A DNA stretch of 64,000 nucleotides from Tectiglobus sp963922535 (GCA_963922535.1 CAWUIN010000002.1:1-64000); one strand, 5' to 3'. Positions 17,447 to 27,401 are shown, numbered from the stretch's first letter. Program-made: numbers and translations. The notes: generated from the letters alone by a model not told the origin.

Positions 17447-18582
17447 GAGCGCGTGTTCTTTTTTACGTGCTTCATCTGCAGGGTATTGGTCATGTCGTGC
17501 GTGCATCGCGCATTGCCAGCTATCTGGCCGCCAATGGTTTTGCCGTAACGCTTATCATGGGCGGTATGCCGTTAGAGGCGTTCCAACCAAGTAACGTGGA
17601 TATCGTACAATTACCGCCGCTGCGTATGGCAAAGCACAGCTATCGTGATCTCCTGAAGGCGGACGGCAGCCCGATTGACGAGGCCTATAAGGCTCAGCGT
17701 TTTGTGCAGCTGCGGGCAGCGCTTGCACGATCGTCTCCGGACATTGTGATGATCGAGGCCTATCCGTTTGACCGCCCGCAAATGCATTTCGAGCTTGTTC
17801 CGTTTCTGGATATGGTGCAAGGCTTGTCGCCTCGGCCTGTCATTATCTCGTCGGTGCGCGACATTTTGCAGAAAAAAGACAAGCCGGAGCGTGACGATAC
17901 AGCGTTGGAGCGGCTGCAGACGTATTTTGATCGTGTTCTGGTACATGGCGACCCCCGCCTTGCAACGCTGGCGGAAACATTCCGGCATGCAGATAAAATT
18001 GCAGACATGGTCCATTATACTGGCATCGTTGCGCCACCGCCTTTTACGCCATTGCAGAAGCCGGTTTACGATGTTGTCGTGACCGCCGGAGGCGGCACGA
18101 CAGCAAAGGCTATACTTGCCGCAGCAATAGCAGCAAAGCCTCATTCGCCTTTGGCCCGTGCACGTTGGGTTGTCACGCTGGGCCATAACGTTGATCGGGC
18201 AACCATGAGAGACGTGCAGACAGCAGGGAAGCGATCGGGCGTTGAGGTTGTGGATTTTCTGCCTGAAATGGCGCGTCATTTCCTAACGGCGAAGTTGGCA
18301 ATTTCGCAGTGTGGTTATAATACAACCGTGGATCTGCTACGTGCAGGTTGTACTGTGGTGCTGTGCCCCTATGCCGGGATTAAGCAGAATGAACAGTTGC
18401 ACCGTGCCGAACTTTTGGCGGCGCGTGGTCTGGCGGTCATGGTGCGGGAAGACGAACTTACACCTGCAACGCTTAATGCAGGCATTGAGAGAGCTCTGGT
18501 TCTGCCGCGGCACTCCCTGGACATCAACATGGCAGGTGCCTCCAATACGGCAATACTGCTGAAAAAGTTTCTGGCCGTATGA
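17443..18582 (+). CDS. MurG-like glycosyltransferase, second of pair
   Basis: GT-B-fold enzyme of 379 residues that starts with GTG overlapping the GT4 stop. N-terminal motif: VLHLQGIGHVVRASRIASYLAANG. C-terminal donor domain: VVTAGGGTTAKAIL, the SQCGYNTTVDLLRAGCTVVLCPY loop and IKQNEQLHRAELLAARGLAVM. The overall plan resembles the gene at 14738 although the sequences are clearly different. Together with the GT4 enzyme it would add several sugars in order to one carrier. No transporter, polymerase or flippase is adjacent, so the final product cannot be named. Confidence 0.85.
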   Translation: MRARVLFYVLHLQGIGHVVRASRIASYLAANGFAVTLIMGGMPLEAFQPSNVDIVQLPPLRMAKHSYRDLLKADGSPIDEAYKAQRFVQLRAALARSSPDIVMIEAYPFDRPQMHFELVPFLDMVQGLSPRPVIISSVRDILQKKDKPERDDTALERLQTYFDRVLVHGDPRLATLAETFRHADKIADMVHYTGIVAPPPFTPLQKPVYDVVVTAGGGTTAKAILAAAIAAKPHSPLARARWVVTLGHNVDRATMRDVQTAGKRSGVEVVDFLPEMARHFLTAKLAISQCGYNTTVDLLRAGCTVVLCPYAGIKQNEQLHRAELLAARGLAVMVREDELTPATLNAGIERALVLPRHSLDINMAGASNTAILLKKFLAV

Positions 18583-18726
18583 AATCCAGTTCCAGACAAT
18601 CGCTTACAAAATTCATAAAAAATTTTCAAATAAAGCGATAGAATAAACGATCAATTAGTCTTTTACGGTAAAGATTAGTCTGGGAGACGGCTGTTTCCGG
18701 ATGCAGCACGGTGTGTGTGAAAGGTA

Positions 18727-20322
18727 TTGCAGAGGTTGGTTAACCAGATTTCACAACCTGCACAGTACGATTCAGGTGCTCAGAAAAGATACTATCGTGA
18801 GCAATGCAGACGTGCGCCTTCTTCGAACGTGACGGTGCGTGATGTGCGCAAACGTTTTGCGCAAGAGGAACGGCGTGTACCGGAGTTGCAGTATGAACTT
18901 GTGTCCATGTTTGTGCGCAATGAACTTTCGGCGCAATGGACCCTGCTGGTTCTTGCCATTATTTTTTCACTCGCATCCATGTTCTGGGCGTCAGAGCAAC
19001 AGGCACTCATTTGGCTTATTGCGATCGTCACAGCAAAAATTGTGCTGTTAGAAGTGTGCCGCAAGTTTATAGTAACACCGCGCGAGGAGGTTAATGTCAA
19101 AGTCTGGTATTGGCGTCTGTTTACGGCAGAGGCTTGTTGTGGCTTTGCGTGGGCTGGGTTTGCCTTAGTGGGTATCGGCGAGGACAGCAGTAATCAGAGT
19201 TACGTATACTCATCACACGTTTTTTTATTCGCTTCTTTGATTGTTGTGCTTGCGATCCGCATGACATTTGCTTCGACGTTGCTGCCAATTCTCTATGTCG
19301 GAACGGTACCGATGACGCTTGCTGTCGTTGGACGCTTGTTTTTGCAGCAGGATTTTTTCTATGTGGCTTTGGCCTCCATGGCGGTTGCAGTTCATCTTTA
19401 TTTCATCTTTCTTGCGAAGGGGCTGCAAGCCACAGCATGCTCAATGCTGGAATACCGCCTGCAAAAGGATATTCTGATTGCGGAACTGGCCGAGGCGAAG
19501 TTAATTTCGGACGAAGCGCGACGCCGTGCAGAAAATGCCAACCTTGCAAAATCGCAGTTTCTGGCAACCATGAGCCACGAGTTGCGTACTCCGCTTAATG
19601 CTGTGTTAGGTTTTTCCGAAGTGATGAAGAACGAAGTTCTGGGGCCATTGGAAAATAAGCGTTACCACGAATATGTCCAAAATATTCACACCAGCGGTGC
19701 GCATCTGCTGAATTTGATCAACGAAATTCTAGATCTGTCGCGCATTGAAGCGGGCAAATATGAATTGCACGAACACCCTGTGCGTATCGTTGATGTTCTG
19801 GACGACAGCTGCAGCCTGCTTAAACTGCGCGCTGAAACGAAGGGGCTGGAGCTGATTGAGCTTTACGATGCAACACTTCCCGCATTGTGGGCCGATGAGC
19901 GGTCACTGCGGCAAATCTGCCTTAATCTGATTTCCAATGCGATTAAGTTCACGCCGCGTGGCGGGTCGATCACCTTGATTGTGAAAGCGAACGCAGACGG
20001 TGAGCAGGTTTTGTCAATCCGTGATACAGGTCCTGGTATTCCAGAACATGAAATCCCCAAGGTTATGGAAGCTTTCGGTCAGGGTTCACTGGCGCAAAAA
20101 ACCGCCGAGGGCGGCACTGGTCTTGGCCTGCCTATCGTGCGCAAACTTATCGAGTTGCATGGTGGGCGTTTTGAATTGAAGTCAAAATTGCGCAAAGGCA
20201 CCGAAGTGACAGCCTTTTTCCCGCGCAATCGCATTATAAAACTATCTGGCGATGCTGAGGTGAAAACAGTTACGGGGCTGTGCATGGGAAAACGCAAACC
20301 TCAGTACACCCATCAAAGCTGA
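18727..20322 (+). CDS. Membrane sensor histidine kinase
   Basis: Two-component kinase of up to 531 residues. About six hydrophobic helices lie between residues 70 and 232 with short loops, so the sensor is the membrane domain itself. A short coiled linker follows (AELAEAKLISDEARRRAENANLAKSQ). HisKA: TMSHELRTPLNAVLGFSEVM, with His at about residue 284. HATPase: N box NLISNAIKF (about 400-408), DTGPGIP (433-439), GGTGLGL (462-468). The SHELRTPLNAVLGFSE form resembles the PleC/DivJ/PdhS group. No response regulator is adjacent. The first codon used is TTG; the true start is uncertain. It follows the glycosyltransferases by 144 bp. Confidence 0.88.
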   Translation: MQRLVNQISQPAQYDSGAQKRYYREQCRRAPSSNVTVRDVRKRFAQEERRVPELQYELVSMFVRNELSAQWTLLVLAIIFSLASMFWASEQQALIWLIAIVTAKIVLLEVCRKFIVTPREEVNVKVWYWRLFTAEACCGFAWAGFALVGIGEDSSNQSYVYSSHVFLFASLIVVLAIRMTFASTLLPILYVGTVPMTLAVVGRLFLQQDFFYVALASMAVAVHLYFIFLAKGLQATACSMLEYRLQKDILIAELAEAKLISDEARRRAENANLAKSQFLATMSHELRTPLNAVLGFSEVMKNEVLGPLENKRYHEYVQNIHTSGAHLLNLINEILDLSRIEAGKYELHEHPVRIVDVLDDSCSLLKLRAETKGLELIELYDATLPALWADERSLRQICLNLISNAIKFTPRGGSITLIVKANADGEQVLSIRDTGPGIPEHEIPKVMEAFGQGSLAQKTAEGGTGLGLPIVRKLIELHGGRFELKSKLRKGTEVTAFFPRNRIIKLSGDAEVKTVTGLCMGKRKPQYTHQS

Positions 20323-20347
20323 ACGATTTGTATTATAAGAGATGTAG

Positions 20348-21922
20348 TCAGCCAGGTGCCAGAGAAACGATGTAATTCCATTCCGTATGGCGATACCCCG
20401 CATCGCGCAGCACATTCCGCCATGGCGCTTTCAGGATCTGTATTGGCTGTGTCAGGCCTGCTGCATTCAGGCGTTTGCGCATTGTTTCGCGTGTATCGCG
20501 GATGCCATGTTTGCCGCCCACCTGCCATACCACAACGTAAGGTCTGCCGGATAAGCTCTGCGACCAGGCGGCGCCCAAAGTGGCGAGCCCGCGATGGGAG
20601 ATCTGCGATGCTGGAAAATACGTGCGCAGGTTGCCGGCGAGATCTACTTCCAGCCCCACGATTGTACCCTTTTTAAACCCAGTCGAGCGCAACTTTTGAG
20701 CCAGTTGGTCATACGGAATGCCCCAGCGGCACAGATTGCAAAATGGCTCCATAATAAACATATTGGCAGCGCGTCCAGCAAACGCTAATGACAAAATAAT
20801 CAGCGAAATCAATGTCCAGCGTTGGATTTCAGCGGTACTCGGCTGCAATTGAAAGAGGAGTGCAAAAAGCAGCACCAGGGTTGGCAGCATGACGGCTAAC
20901 AGGTCATGGTATGCATATGTCACATGTGAAATTGCAATGCCGGCCACCATCAATAGTCCATGAACCGCAATAAAGTACCAGCCTATAAACTGCAGGAGCG
21001 GTTTTCCTTCCCAGGAAATTTCCACCATTGATGGTGTCGCATAATACTCTGCGATACGCTTCCAGGATGCAAGTAGAAGAAACAATAAGAGCGACCAGTA
21101 GAAAACGAATGGTGCAGCAAGCGTCTTCTTCACAACGCGCCACAGATTGATTGATGGATGCGGATGCGTAAACACGGTATGGATGGATGTAAAATAGTTC
21201 AGATGCTGAGGGTCGCTGGCAATCCAGGCGATGTGCGGTGCAATGATAAGCATGCAGATGCAGGCGCTGATAAGAAAGTACATGCCATATAAGCGCACAC
21301 GCACTTCTTTCACTATAAAGGCCGCAATAAGAAAAGCGCCAATCCCGATGGCAAAGCTATATTGGGAAAGTAGGCCCGCTCCGCACGCAAGACCAAGGCC
21401 GATATAATCGCGGATCCTTCGGTGCTCGACAATGCGCAAGATAAACAAAAAAGATAAAACCGAACACAGCATCGCAGGAATTAGACCGGTAAAGCCTTCG
21501 TGGAACCGCCAGCCGACATGATAGATGAGCGTCATCGCTTCTGCGGTTACCAGCGACCATACCGGATTGCGCGTCACTGCGTAGGCGCACCAGAAAAGCA
21601 CGCCCGCAGTCGCAGTGAACATTGCATATTTGACCAGCTGAAAACTTATGAGATTAGGGCCTGTAAACAGCTGTACAGCGTATATTAACCAGGTGAATAA
21701 AGGCGGTTCGTTTCTGTCATACCCAAACGAGAGATACTGAGTATAAACATTAATGAGTGGATCGTCTTCTCCCAGATTAGGTGAGGCCAGCAACCGTGCA
21801 CAAATATGCAAAGTGCTGTAAATCACGACGATAGAAATGGCCAACCAGAAGTAACGCCACGCCTGCTGGCTCTCATTGTTTTTCGTATGCTTCTGCGTTA
21901 ACGATCGGGCCGAGAAATCCAC
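20348..21922 (-). CDS. GT39 family membrane glycosyltransferase (ArnT/PMT-like)
   Basis: Polyprenyl-phosphate-sugar-dependent glycosyltransferase of the PMT_2 type, about 520 residues. Eleven or so hydrophobic helices are visible. The first periplasmic loop has LGEDDPLIN, the acidic catalytic site of the family, and RNEPPLFTWLIYAVQLF, the conserved PP-x-Y/F-like segment. The C-terminal 120 residues are a soluble periplasmic domain. Start uncertain: GTG at VDFSARS has GGGGGG seven bases upstream; a TTG five codons earlier is also open. Convergent with the histidine kinase gene (25 bp apart), so it closes the glycan region. Substrate unknown. Confidence 0.82.
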   Translation of the reverse strand: MDFSARSLTQKHTKNNESQQAWRYFWLAISIVVIYSTLHICARLLASPNLGEDDPLINVYTQYLSFGYDRNEPPLFTWLIYAVQLFTGPNLISFQLVKYAMFTATAGVLFWCAYAVTRNPVWSLVTAEAMTLIYHVGWRFHEGFTGLIPAMLCSVLSFLFILRIVEHRRIRDYIGLGLACGAGLLSQYSFAIGIGAFLIAAFIVKEVRVRLYGMYFLISACICMLIIAPHIAWIASDPQHLNYFTSIHTVFTHPHPSINLWRVVKKTLAAPFVFYWSLLLFLLLASWKRIAEYYATPSMVEISWEGKPLLQFIGWYFIAVHGLLMVAGIAISHVTYAYHDLLAVMLPTLVLLFALLFQLQPSTAEIQRWTLISLIILSLAFAGRAANMFIMEPFCNLCRWGIPYDQLAQKLRSTGFKKGTIVGLEVDLAGNLRTYFPASQISHRGLATLGAAWSQSLSGRPYVVVWQVGGKHGIRDTRETMRKRLNAAGLTQPIQILKAPWRNVLRDAGYRHTEWNYIVSLAPG

Positions 21923-21939
21923 GACAGAGCCCCCCAAAG

Positions 21940-22149
21940 CTCATTTTCACGTTTCTCGCAAGGTTATGCCAACGATCTAGGAAAAATGCCATCGCAATAA
22001 AGAGTACGATCACACATGATTTTAGAGTGTGACGTATTCAAACGTCTATCCTGTCCTGTCTTTTTGCTACAACCTGGTTTGCAGCGCAACTGTAATGGGA
22101 TATGCAGGGTGCAAAATGTACAGTCCATAGGCGAAAATACCCTGACCGA
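21940..22149 (-). pseudogene. Remnant of an acyltransferase-3 (OafA-like) gene
   Basis: Just after the greA stop the minus strand reads GIFAYGLYILHPAYPITVAL, the YGLYxxHP motif typical of helix 9-10 of membrane O-acyltransferases. The frame ends in TAG at 22067. Further on, in another frame, VIVLFIAMAFFLDRW looks like the C-terminal helix of the same family. In-frame stops and a frameshift separate the pieces and the first 250 or more residues are absent. It sits between greA and the GT39 gene, so it may be what is left of a sugar O-acetyltransferase of the glycan region. Assignment rests on two short matches. Confidence 0.45.
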
Positions 22150-22623
22150 CTATTTCCATTCAATCTTTAAGATCTCGTAGGAGCGCGCGCCTTTCGGGGT
22201 TGCAACTTCGACGACATCGCCCTTCTCCTTGCCAATCAAGGCGCGTGCGATCGGCGATGTAATGGACACCTTGCCGGCCTTCACATCCGCTTCAAGCTCT
22301 CCGACAACCTTATAGGTTACTTCTTCCTCGGTATCCTCGTCGATCAAAGTCAACGTTGCACCGAATTTCACGGTACTGCCGGACATGCTTGTGGGATCGA
22401 CAACATCGGCGCGTCCAAGCTTGTCTTCCAATTCGGCGACCTTGGCTTCGTTGAGCCCTTGTGCTTCTTTCGCCGCATGATATTCGGCATTTTCAGACAA
22501 ATCTCCATGCGCGCGCGCCTCGGCAATCGCCTGGACGATGCGCGGACGCTCCTCGGATTTAAGGCGATGCAACTCGGCTTCGATTGCCGCATAACCCTCC
22601 ACCGTCATAGGCACACGTTCCAT
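22150..22623 (-). CDS. greA: Transcription elongation factor GreA
   Basis: Rescues backtracked RNA polymerase by stimulating transcript cleavage in the secondary channel. The N-terminal coiled coil has the acidic tip GDLSENAEYHAAKEAQ, and the C-terminal FKBP-like domain has SITSPIARALIGKEKGD and YEILKIEW. Length 157 is normal. I start at MERVPMTVEGY, six bases after GAAGG and as in related species; an ATG two codons earlier is possible. It follows carB on the same strand with 120 bp between, a known alphaproteobacterial arrangement. Confidence 0.97.
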   Translation of the reverse strand: MERVPMTVEGYAAIEAELHRLKSEERPRIVQAIAEARAHGDLSENAEYHAAKEAQGLNEAKVAELEDKLGRADVVDPTSMSGSTVKFGATLTLIDEDTEEEVTYKVVGELEADVKAGKVSITSPIARALIGKEKGDVVEVATPKGARSYEILKIEWK

Positions 22624-22743
22624 CGGCATCCTTCATATCTCCTCTTGGGTTCGGCTCTGAAAGCACCAAACTTCTCGTTAGTTTAAGATGGCTCTTGATC
22701 TCGGAGGAAAGCCCGTTTTGGGGGCGTTCAGCAGAGGTTGTTG

Positions 22744-25700
22744 TTAAAGCGCGGCTGTTCCGCGGGCGTAGCTCTGCAATGGTGCAACTCTCATGATATC
22801 GGCTTTGAGCGCCTTGATTGCTTGTGTGACAGCCAGAGCACCGGCAAGCGTTGTATAATACGGAATATGATTGAGCAAGGCGCTCCGGCGAATGTCTTTT
22901 GAGTCTTCAAGCGCCTTTGCACCTTCAGTCGTATTGAAAACAATGGCGATTTCACCGTTTTTTATAGCATCAACAATGTCGGGACGCCCTTCGAGAACCT
23001 TGTTGACAACCTCACATCTCAGGCCGTACTCCTCCAGAAAACGTTTGGTCCCACGTGTTGCAACAATCGAAAAGCCCATTGCAATAAGCTCACCAGCTGC
23101 ATCGACGATACCTGTCTTATCGCTATCGCGTACTGAGATGAAGACTTTGCCTGAAACGGGAAGGTGCTGGCCTGCGCCAAGCTGCCCTTTGCCAAATGCC
23201 ATGGCAAAATCCTGGTCAATACCCATGACTTCACCCGTCGAGCGCATCTCTGGCCCTAAAATAGGATCTACGCCAGGAAAACGAGCAAATGGGAAAACTG
23301 CTTCTTTGATCGCAATATGCCCAACCTTGGGTGGATGTAAGCTTAAATCCGCCAACTTTTCACCAGCCATAATTCGCGCAGCTAGCCCAGCCACAGGCAA
23401 ACCGATCACCTTGGCCACGAACGGTATGGTGCGGCTGGCACGTGGATTAACTTCGAGGATATAGATACTCTTGTCCTTGATTGCAAACTGGATGTTCATC
23501 AGCCCGACAACACCAAGCGATAATGCAAGTTTCCTGCTTTGTTTCTCAAGCTTGGAAATCGTGCTGTCGCTGAGGCTGTGGGGCGGCAATGAACATGCAG
23601 AGTCACCAGAGTGTATTCCTGCTTCTTCGATATGTTCCATCACGCCGGCGATGAAAACGTCTTCGCCATCACAAAGGCAATCAACGTCGACTTCGATCGC
23701 ATTCGTCAAATACCGGTCAATTAACAGTGGCCGCTGCTTCGATACAACAAGTTCTGTGGGATTATCCAGGGTTGCCTGCAGGCGATTGACATAGCGGTCC
23801 AGTTCACCTGTGTCGTGGACGATTTCCATTGCACGCCCGCCCAACACATAAGATGGGCGAATTACAATCGGATAACCAATGGTGTCGGCCTTGGCACGGG
23901 CTTCCTGAGGGGAGGCTGCGATCCCGCTTTCCGGTTGTGTCAGTTCCAGTTTCCTGATCAGCGCATTAAAGCGGTCACGGTCCTCGGCAAGGTCAATCGC
24001 ATCAGGCGATGTACCGAGGATTGGAACGCCTGCCTCTTCGAGTGCTGCCGCCAGTTTCAGCGGTGTCTGACCACCGAACTGAACGATCACGCCTTTAACG
24101 GTGCCGCGGGTCTGTTCGGTACGGATGATTTCAAGCACATCCTCCGATGTCAGCGGCTCAAAATAGAGTCGGTCCGATGTATCGTAATCAGTGGAAACCG
24201 TTTCCGGATTGCAATTGACCATAATCGTTTCATAGCCAGCTTCGGATAAAGAGAAACAGGCGTGGCAGCAGCAGTAATCGAATTCGATACCCTGTCCGAT
24301 TCTGTTCGGCCCGCCACCAAGAATGATGATTTTCTCACGCACCGACGGTGCTGCCTCGCACATCGGTGCATCAACCAGACCGGTTTCATATGTTGAATAC
24401 ATGTAGGCGGTCGGCGATGCGAATTCCGCTGCACAGGTATCGATGCGTTTGAAGACGGGGTGCACGCCAGCCACACGCCTTTTTTCCACCACGTCTTTTT
24501 TCTCAATCCCCGTTAGCCTGGCAAGACGACCATCGGAAAAGCCCATTGCCTTAAGATGGCGCAACAGCATCGGGCTGTCGGGTAGGCCGTGATTGAGCAA
24601 CCGCGCTTCCATTTCAACAATTTCCAGGATGCGGGCGATGAACCAGGGATCATAATGGCAGAATTCCTGGACCTGCTCCGGCTCAAAACCAAGACGCAAG
24701 GCCTGTGCTACTTTTAAAAGCCGATCCGGTGCCGGCCGGCTGACGGCGGCGCGCATGATGTTGGCATCGTCGCCCTGCCCCAGCCCTTCCAGTTCAATAT
24801 CGTCAAGGCCTTCAAGCCCTGTCTCCATTGAGCGCAGTGCCTTCTGGAGGCTCTCAGCGAATGTCCGTCCGATCGCCATAACTTCCCCAACAGACTTCAT
24901 GGCGGTTGTAAGCGTTGAATCAGCACCGGGGAACTTTTCAAACGCAAAGCGCGGAATTTTGGTGACAACATAATCGATTGTCGGTTCAAACGAGGCTGGT
25001 GTCGCGCCACCAGTGATATCATTGTCCAATTCATCCAGCGTGTAGCCGACCGCGAGGCGTGCCGCCACTTTTGCAATCGGGAAACCGGTTGCCTTAGAGG
25101 CCAGGGCAGACGACCGCGAAACCCGCGGGTTCATCTCAATGACCACAAGTCTTCCGTCCTCAGGGTTGATCGCAAACTGTACATTCGAGCCGCCGGTCTC
25201 GACGCCGATTTCGCGGAGCACCGCAATCGATGCATCCCGCATGATCTGGTATTCTTTATCGCTCAGCGTTAAAGCCGGCGCGACCGTAATCGAGTCGCCC
25301 GTGTGCACGCCCATGGGATCGATATTTTCGATCGAGCACACAATAATGCAGTTGTCAGCCTTGTCGCGCACAACCTCCATTTCAAATTCTTTCCAGCCAA
25401 GAACACTCTCTTCGACAAGAACCTGGCTGGTCGGGGAAGCATCGAGGCCGCGCTCGATAATGTTGGTGTATTCCTGCCGGTTATAGGCAATGCCACCGCC
25501 GGTGCCGCCAAGCGTGAAGGACGGACGGATAATAGCTGGCAGCCCAACGACCTCAAGCGCTGCTATCGCCTCGTTCATGTTGTGCGCAAGAGCGGAGCGT
25601 GGCGTCTCGAGGCCGATCTTCTTCATTGCCTCGCGGAACAGCAGGCGATCTTCGGCCTTGTCTATCGCCTCGGCATTTGCCCCGATCAGCTCAACTCCGA

Positions 25701-26031
25701 GAGCCGCCAGAACCCCATTTTTCTGCAGCGCAAGGGCTGTATTGAGCGCCGTTTGCCCACCCATTGTCGGCAACAGCGCGTCAGGTTTTTCCGCCGCCAG
25801 GATCTTGGCCACAACGTCATGGGTGATCGGCTCGATATACGTCGCATCAGCCACGTCCGGGTCCGTCATGATCGTTGCTGGGTTGGAATTCACCAGAATG
25901 ATCCGGTAGCCTTCAGCCTTCAGGGCCTTACAGGCCTGAGTTCCTGAATAGTCAAATTCGCATGCCTGGCCGATCACAATCGGACCTGCACCAATAATCA
26001 TGATCGAGGAGATATCAGTGCGTTTTGGCAT
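22744..26031 (-). CDS. carB: Carbamoyl-phosphate synthase large subunit
   Basis: Makes carbamoyl phosphate from bicarbonate, ATP and glutamine-derived ammonia for arginine and pyrimidine synthesis. Two homologous synthetase halves are visible, each with a PreATP-grasp (IIGAGPIVIGQACEFDYSG; IILGGGPNRIGQGIEFDYCC) and an ATP-grasp domain (RPSFTLGGTGGGIAYN; RPSYVLGGRAMEIVHD), then a C-terminal MGS-like allosteric domain. Start at MPKRTDISSIMIIG, as in relatives, with AAGGG upstream; an open extension to 26148 has no ribosome site. 1095 residues is typical. carA is not in the window, so the subunit genes are split. Confidence 0.97.
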   Translation of the reverse strand: MPKRTDISSIMIIGAGPIVIGQACEFDYSGTQACKALKAEGYRIILVNSNPATIMTDPDVADATYIEPITHDVVAKILAAEKPDALLPTMGGQTALNTALALQKNGVLAALGVELIGANAEAIDKAEDRLLFREAMKKIGLETPRSALAHNMNEAIAALEVVGLPAIIRPSFTLGGTGGGIAYNRQEYTNIIERGLDASPTSQVLVEESVLGWKEFEMEVVRDKADNCIIVCSIENIDPMGVHTGDSITVAPALTLSDKEYQIMRDASIAVLREIGVETGGSNVQFAINPEDGRLVVIEMNPRVSRSSALASKATGFPIAKVAARLAVGYTLDELDNDITGGATPASFEPTIDYVVTKIPRFAFEKFPGADSTLTTAMKSVGEVMAIGRTFAESLQKALRSMETGLEGLDDIELEGLGQGDDANIMRAAVSRPAPDRLLKVAQALRLGFEPEQVQEFCHYDPWFIARILEIVEMEARLLNHGLPDSPMLLRHLKAMGFSDGRLARLTGIEKKDVVEKRRVAGVHPVFKRIDTCAAEFASPTAYMYSTYETGLVDAPMCEAAPSVREKIIILGGGPNRIGQGIEFDYCCCHACFSLSEAGYETIMVNCNPETVSTDYDTSDRLYFEPLTSEDVLEIIRTEQTRGTVKGVIVQFGGQTPLKLAAALEEAGVPILGTSPDAIDLAEDRDRFNALIRKLELTQPESGIAASPQEARAKADTIGYPIVIRPSYVLGGRAMEIVHDTGELDRYVNRLQATLDNPTELVVSKQRPLLIDRYLTNAIEVDVDCLCDGEDVFIAGVMEHIEEAGIHSGDSACSLPPHSLSDSTISKLEKQSRKLALSLGVVGLMNIQFAIKDKSIYILEVNPRASRTIPFVAKVIGLPVAGLAARIMAGEKLADLSLHPPKVGHIAIKEAVFPFARFPGVDPILGPEMRSTGEVMGIDQDFAMAFGKGQLGAGQHLPVSGKVFISVRDSDKTGIVDAAGELIAMGFSIVATRGTKRFLEEYGLRCEVVNKVLEGRPDIVDAIKNGEIAIVFNTTEGAKALEDSKDIRRSALLNHIPYYTTLAGALAVTQAIKALKADIMRVAPLQSYARGTAAL

Positions 26032-26628
26032 ATGATCAACCCTTAATGCTTCGTTCGTAAATGCTTCGTTCGCGCATATAGCGCGCGCCGTACCGCCGGC
26101 CAACAGGCCAGAGTCGTGCTGCGCACATCCGTGTTGTGGTGATGACACTTAAAATTGCGTACGGGACGTAAACGTCAGCTTCGGGCAAAGTACATTAATC
26201 GAGCATAAGCCGTTTGGCTATAGCGCGCACATGAAGCGGTAAACTTATGACGAAGTATTCAGTGTATAAGATGTTACTGCATTTTTTCTATGGCACAACT
26301 GTCAAGCATCGAGCTGGAGGATAAATATAAATGTTCGTGTTTTGTCTGAATTCTGTCGCTCTGTCTCCATCGTAATGCATCCATGTTTCATATAGGAAAT
26401 TATATCACCAGGATAGTCCATGATTTACGGGATGGTAGGCCTGACGAAAAACGCAAAATTTCAGTTACGCGGTGCGCGTTGTCCGACAATTGTACAAACG
26501 ATATTGATCGGGTTAAGGTGAAACAATAACTTTCCGTCCCACGACCATAAGCGCTGCGCCATCGCATGTTTGGCATGGTTTGAAATACACCCGCCGCAAA
26601 GCGCGCAACCGACTGGACACTCAAATCC
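26032..26628. other. Divergent intergenic region upstream of carB
   Basis: About 600 bp between carB and the metallo-hydrolase gene. It contains a 13-bp direct repeat AATGCTTCGTTCG (26045-26057 and 26060-26072) 14-41 bp upstream of the carB start, and a GC-rich palindromic tract CGCGCATATAGCGCGCG just beyond. A 14-codon frame after GGAGG near 26331 is too short to support. Otherwise AT-rich with no gene. Confidence 0.4.
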
Positions 26629-27282
26629 ATGATAGACACAACACAATCCCATCTTAGCATTGCAATCATTCCGGTTACGCCGCTGCAGCAGAACTGCACC
26701 ATGATCTGGCGCACCTCTGATAAGTTGGGCGCCATTGTCGATCCCGGCGGCGATATTGATCATATCATGGAAGCGATCACTGAGAATGACGTCAACGTTG
26801 AAAAGATTGTCTTGACCCACGGTCACATAGACCACACCGCTGCCGCCGATGAGTTACGCGCGCGCCTTGGCGTCAAGATCGAAGGCCCGCATCCAAGCGA
26901 TCAGTTCCTACTTGAGGATCTGGAAAGCAAGGCTGCCGCCTACGGCATCGAAGGCGCCCGCAACGTCACACCCGACCTCTGGCTTAAGGACGGCAATACA
27001 TGTGCCATGGCTGGCTTTGAGTTTAATGTGCTCCATTGCCCCGGTCATTCGCCCGGCTCGCTGGTCTACGTCAGCCGCGAACTGAAGTTTGCCATCGTTG
27101 GCGATGTGATTTTCAATGGGGCCATTGGCCGCACTGATTTTCCTTATGGCGATCACGCAGCACTCATCACGGCCATCAAGACCAAGCTTCTGCCGCTTGG
27201 CGATGAAATCAGCTTCATCTGCGGCCACGGCCCCGCCAGCACCTTCGGCCACGAACGCGTGAACAATCCATTTCTGAGGTAA
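26629..27282 (+). CDS. Metallo-beta-lactamase fold hydrolase (YcbL/glyoxalase II-like)
   Basis: Cytoplasmic binuclear-metal hydrolase of 217 residues. The metal-binding signature is THGHIDHTAAADEL (HxHxDH), followed by CPGHSPGSLVYV (His), VGDVIFNGAIGRTD (Asp) and ICGHGPASTFGHER (His). This spacing and the GRTDFP motif match the glyoxalase II-like YcbL subgroup, which hydrolyses S-D-lactoylglutathione or related thioesters. The ribosome site is weak. It is divergent from carB. Confidence 0.9.
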   Translation: MIDTTQSHLSIAIIPVTPLQQNCTMIWRTSDKLGAIVDPGGDIDHIMEAITENDVNVEKIVLTHGHIDHTAAADELRARLGVKIEGPHPSDQFLLEDLESKAAAYGIEGARNVTPDLWLKDGNTCAMAGFEFNVLHCPGHSPGSLVYVSRELKFAIVGDVIFNGAIGRTDFPYGDHAALITAIKTKLLPLGDEISFICGHGPASTFGHERVNNPFLR

Positions 27283-27401
27283 TGTTTGGGCGGCAGATGG
27301 CAGGACACGATAAAGCACGCATGAGTGTCATTGATCTGCAACACGCTGGAATTAAGCATATTAAGTGTTCGTAGAAATTGTCACGCCAATAGGAGAACTC
27401 A

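Noticed and set aside
26331..26375. 14-codon frame after GGAGG upstream of the metallo-hydrolase
   Set aside because: Too short to judge and no domain or conservation evidence.
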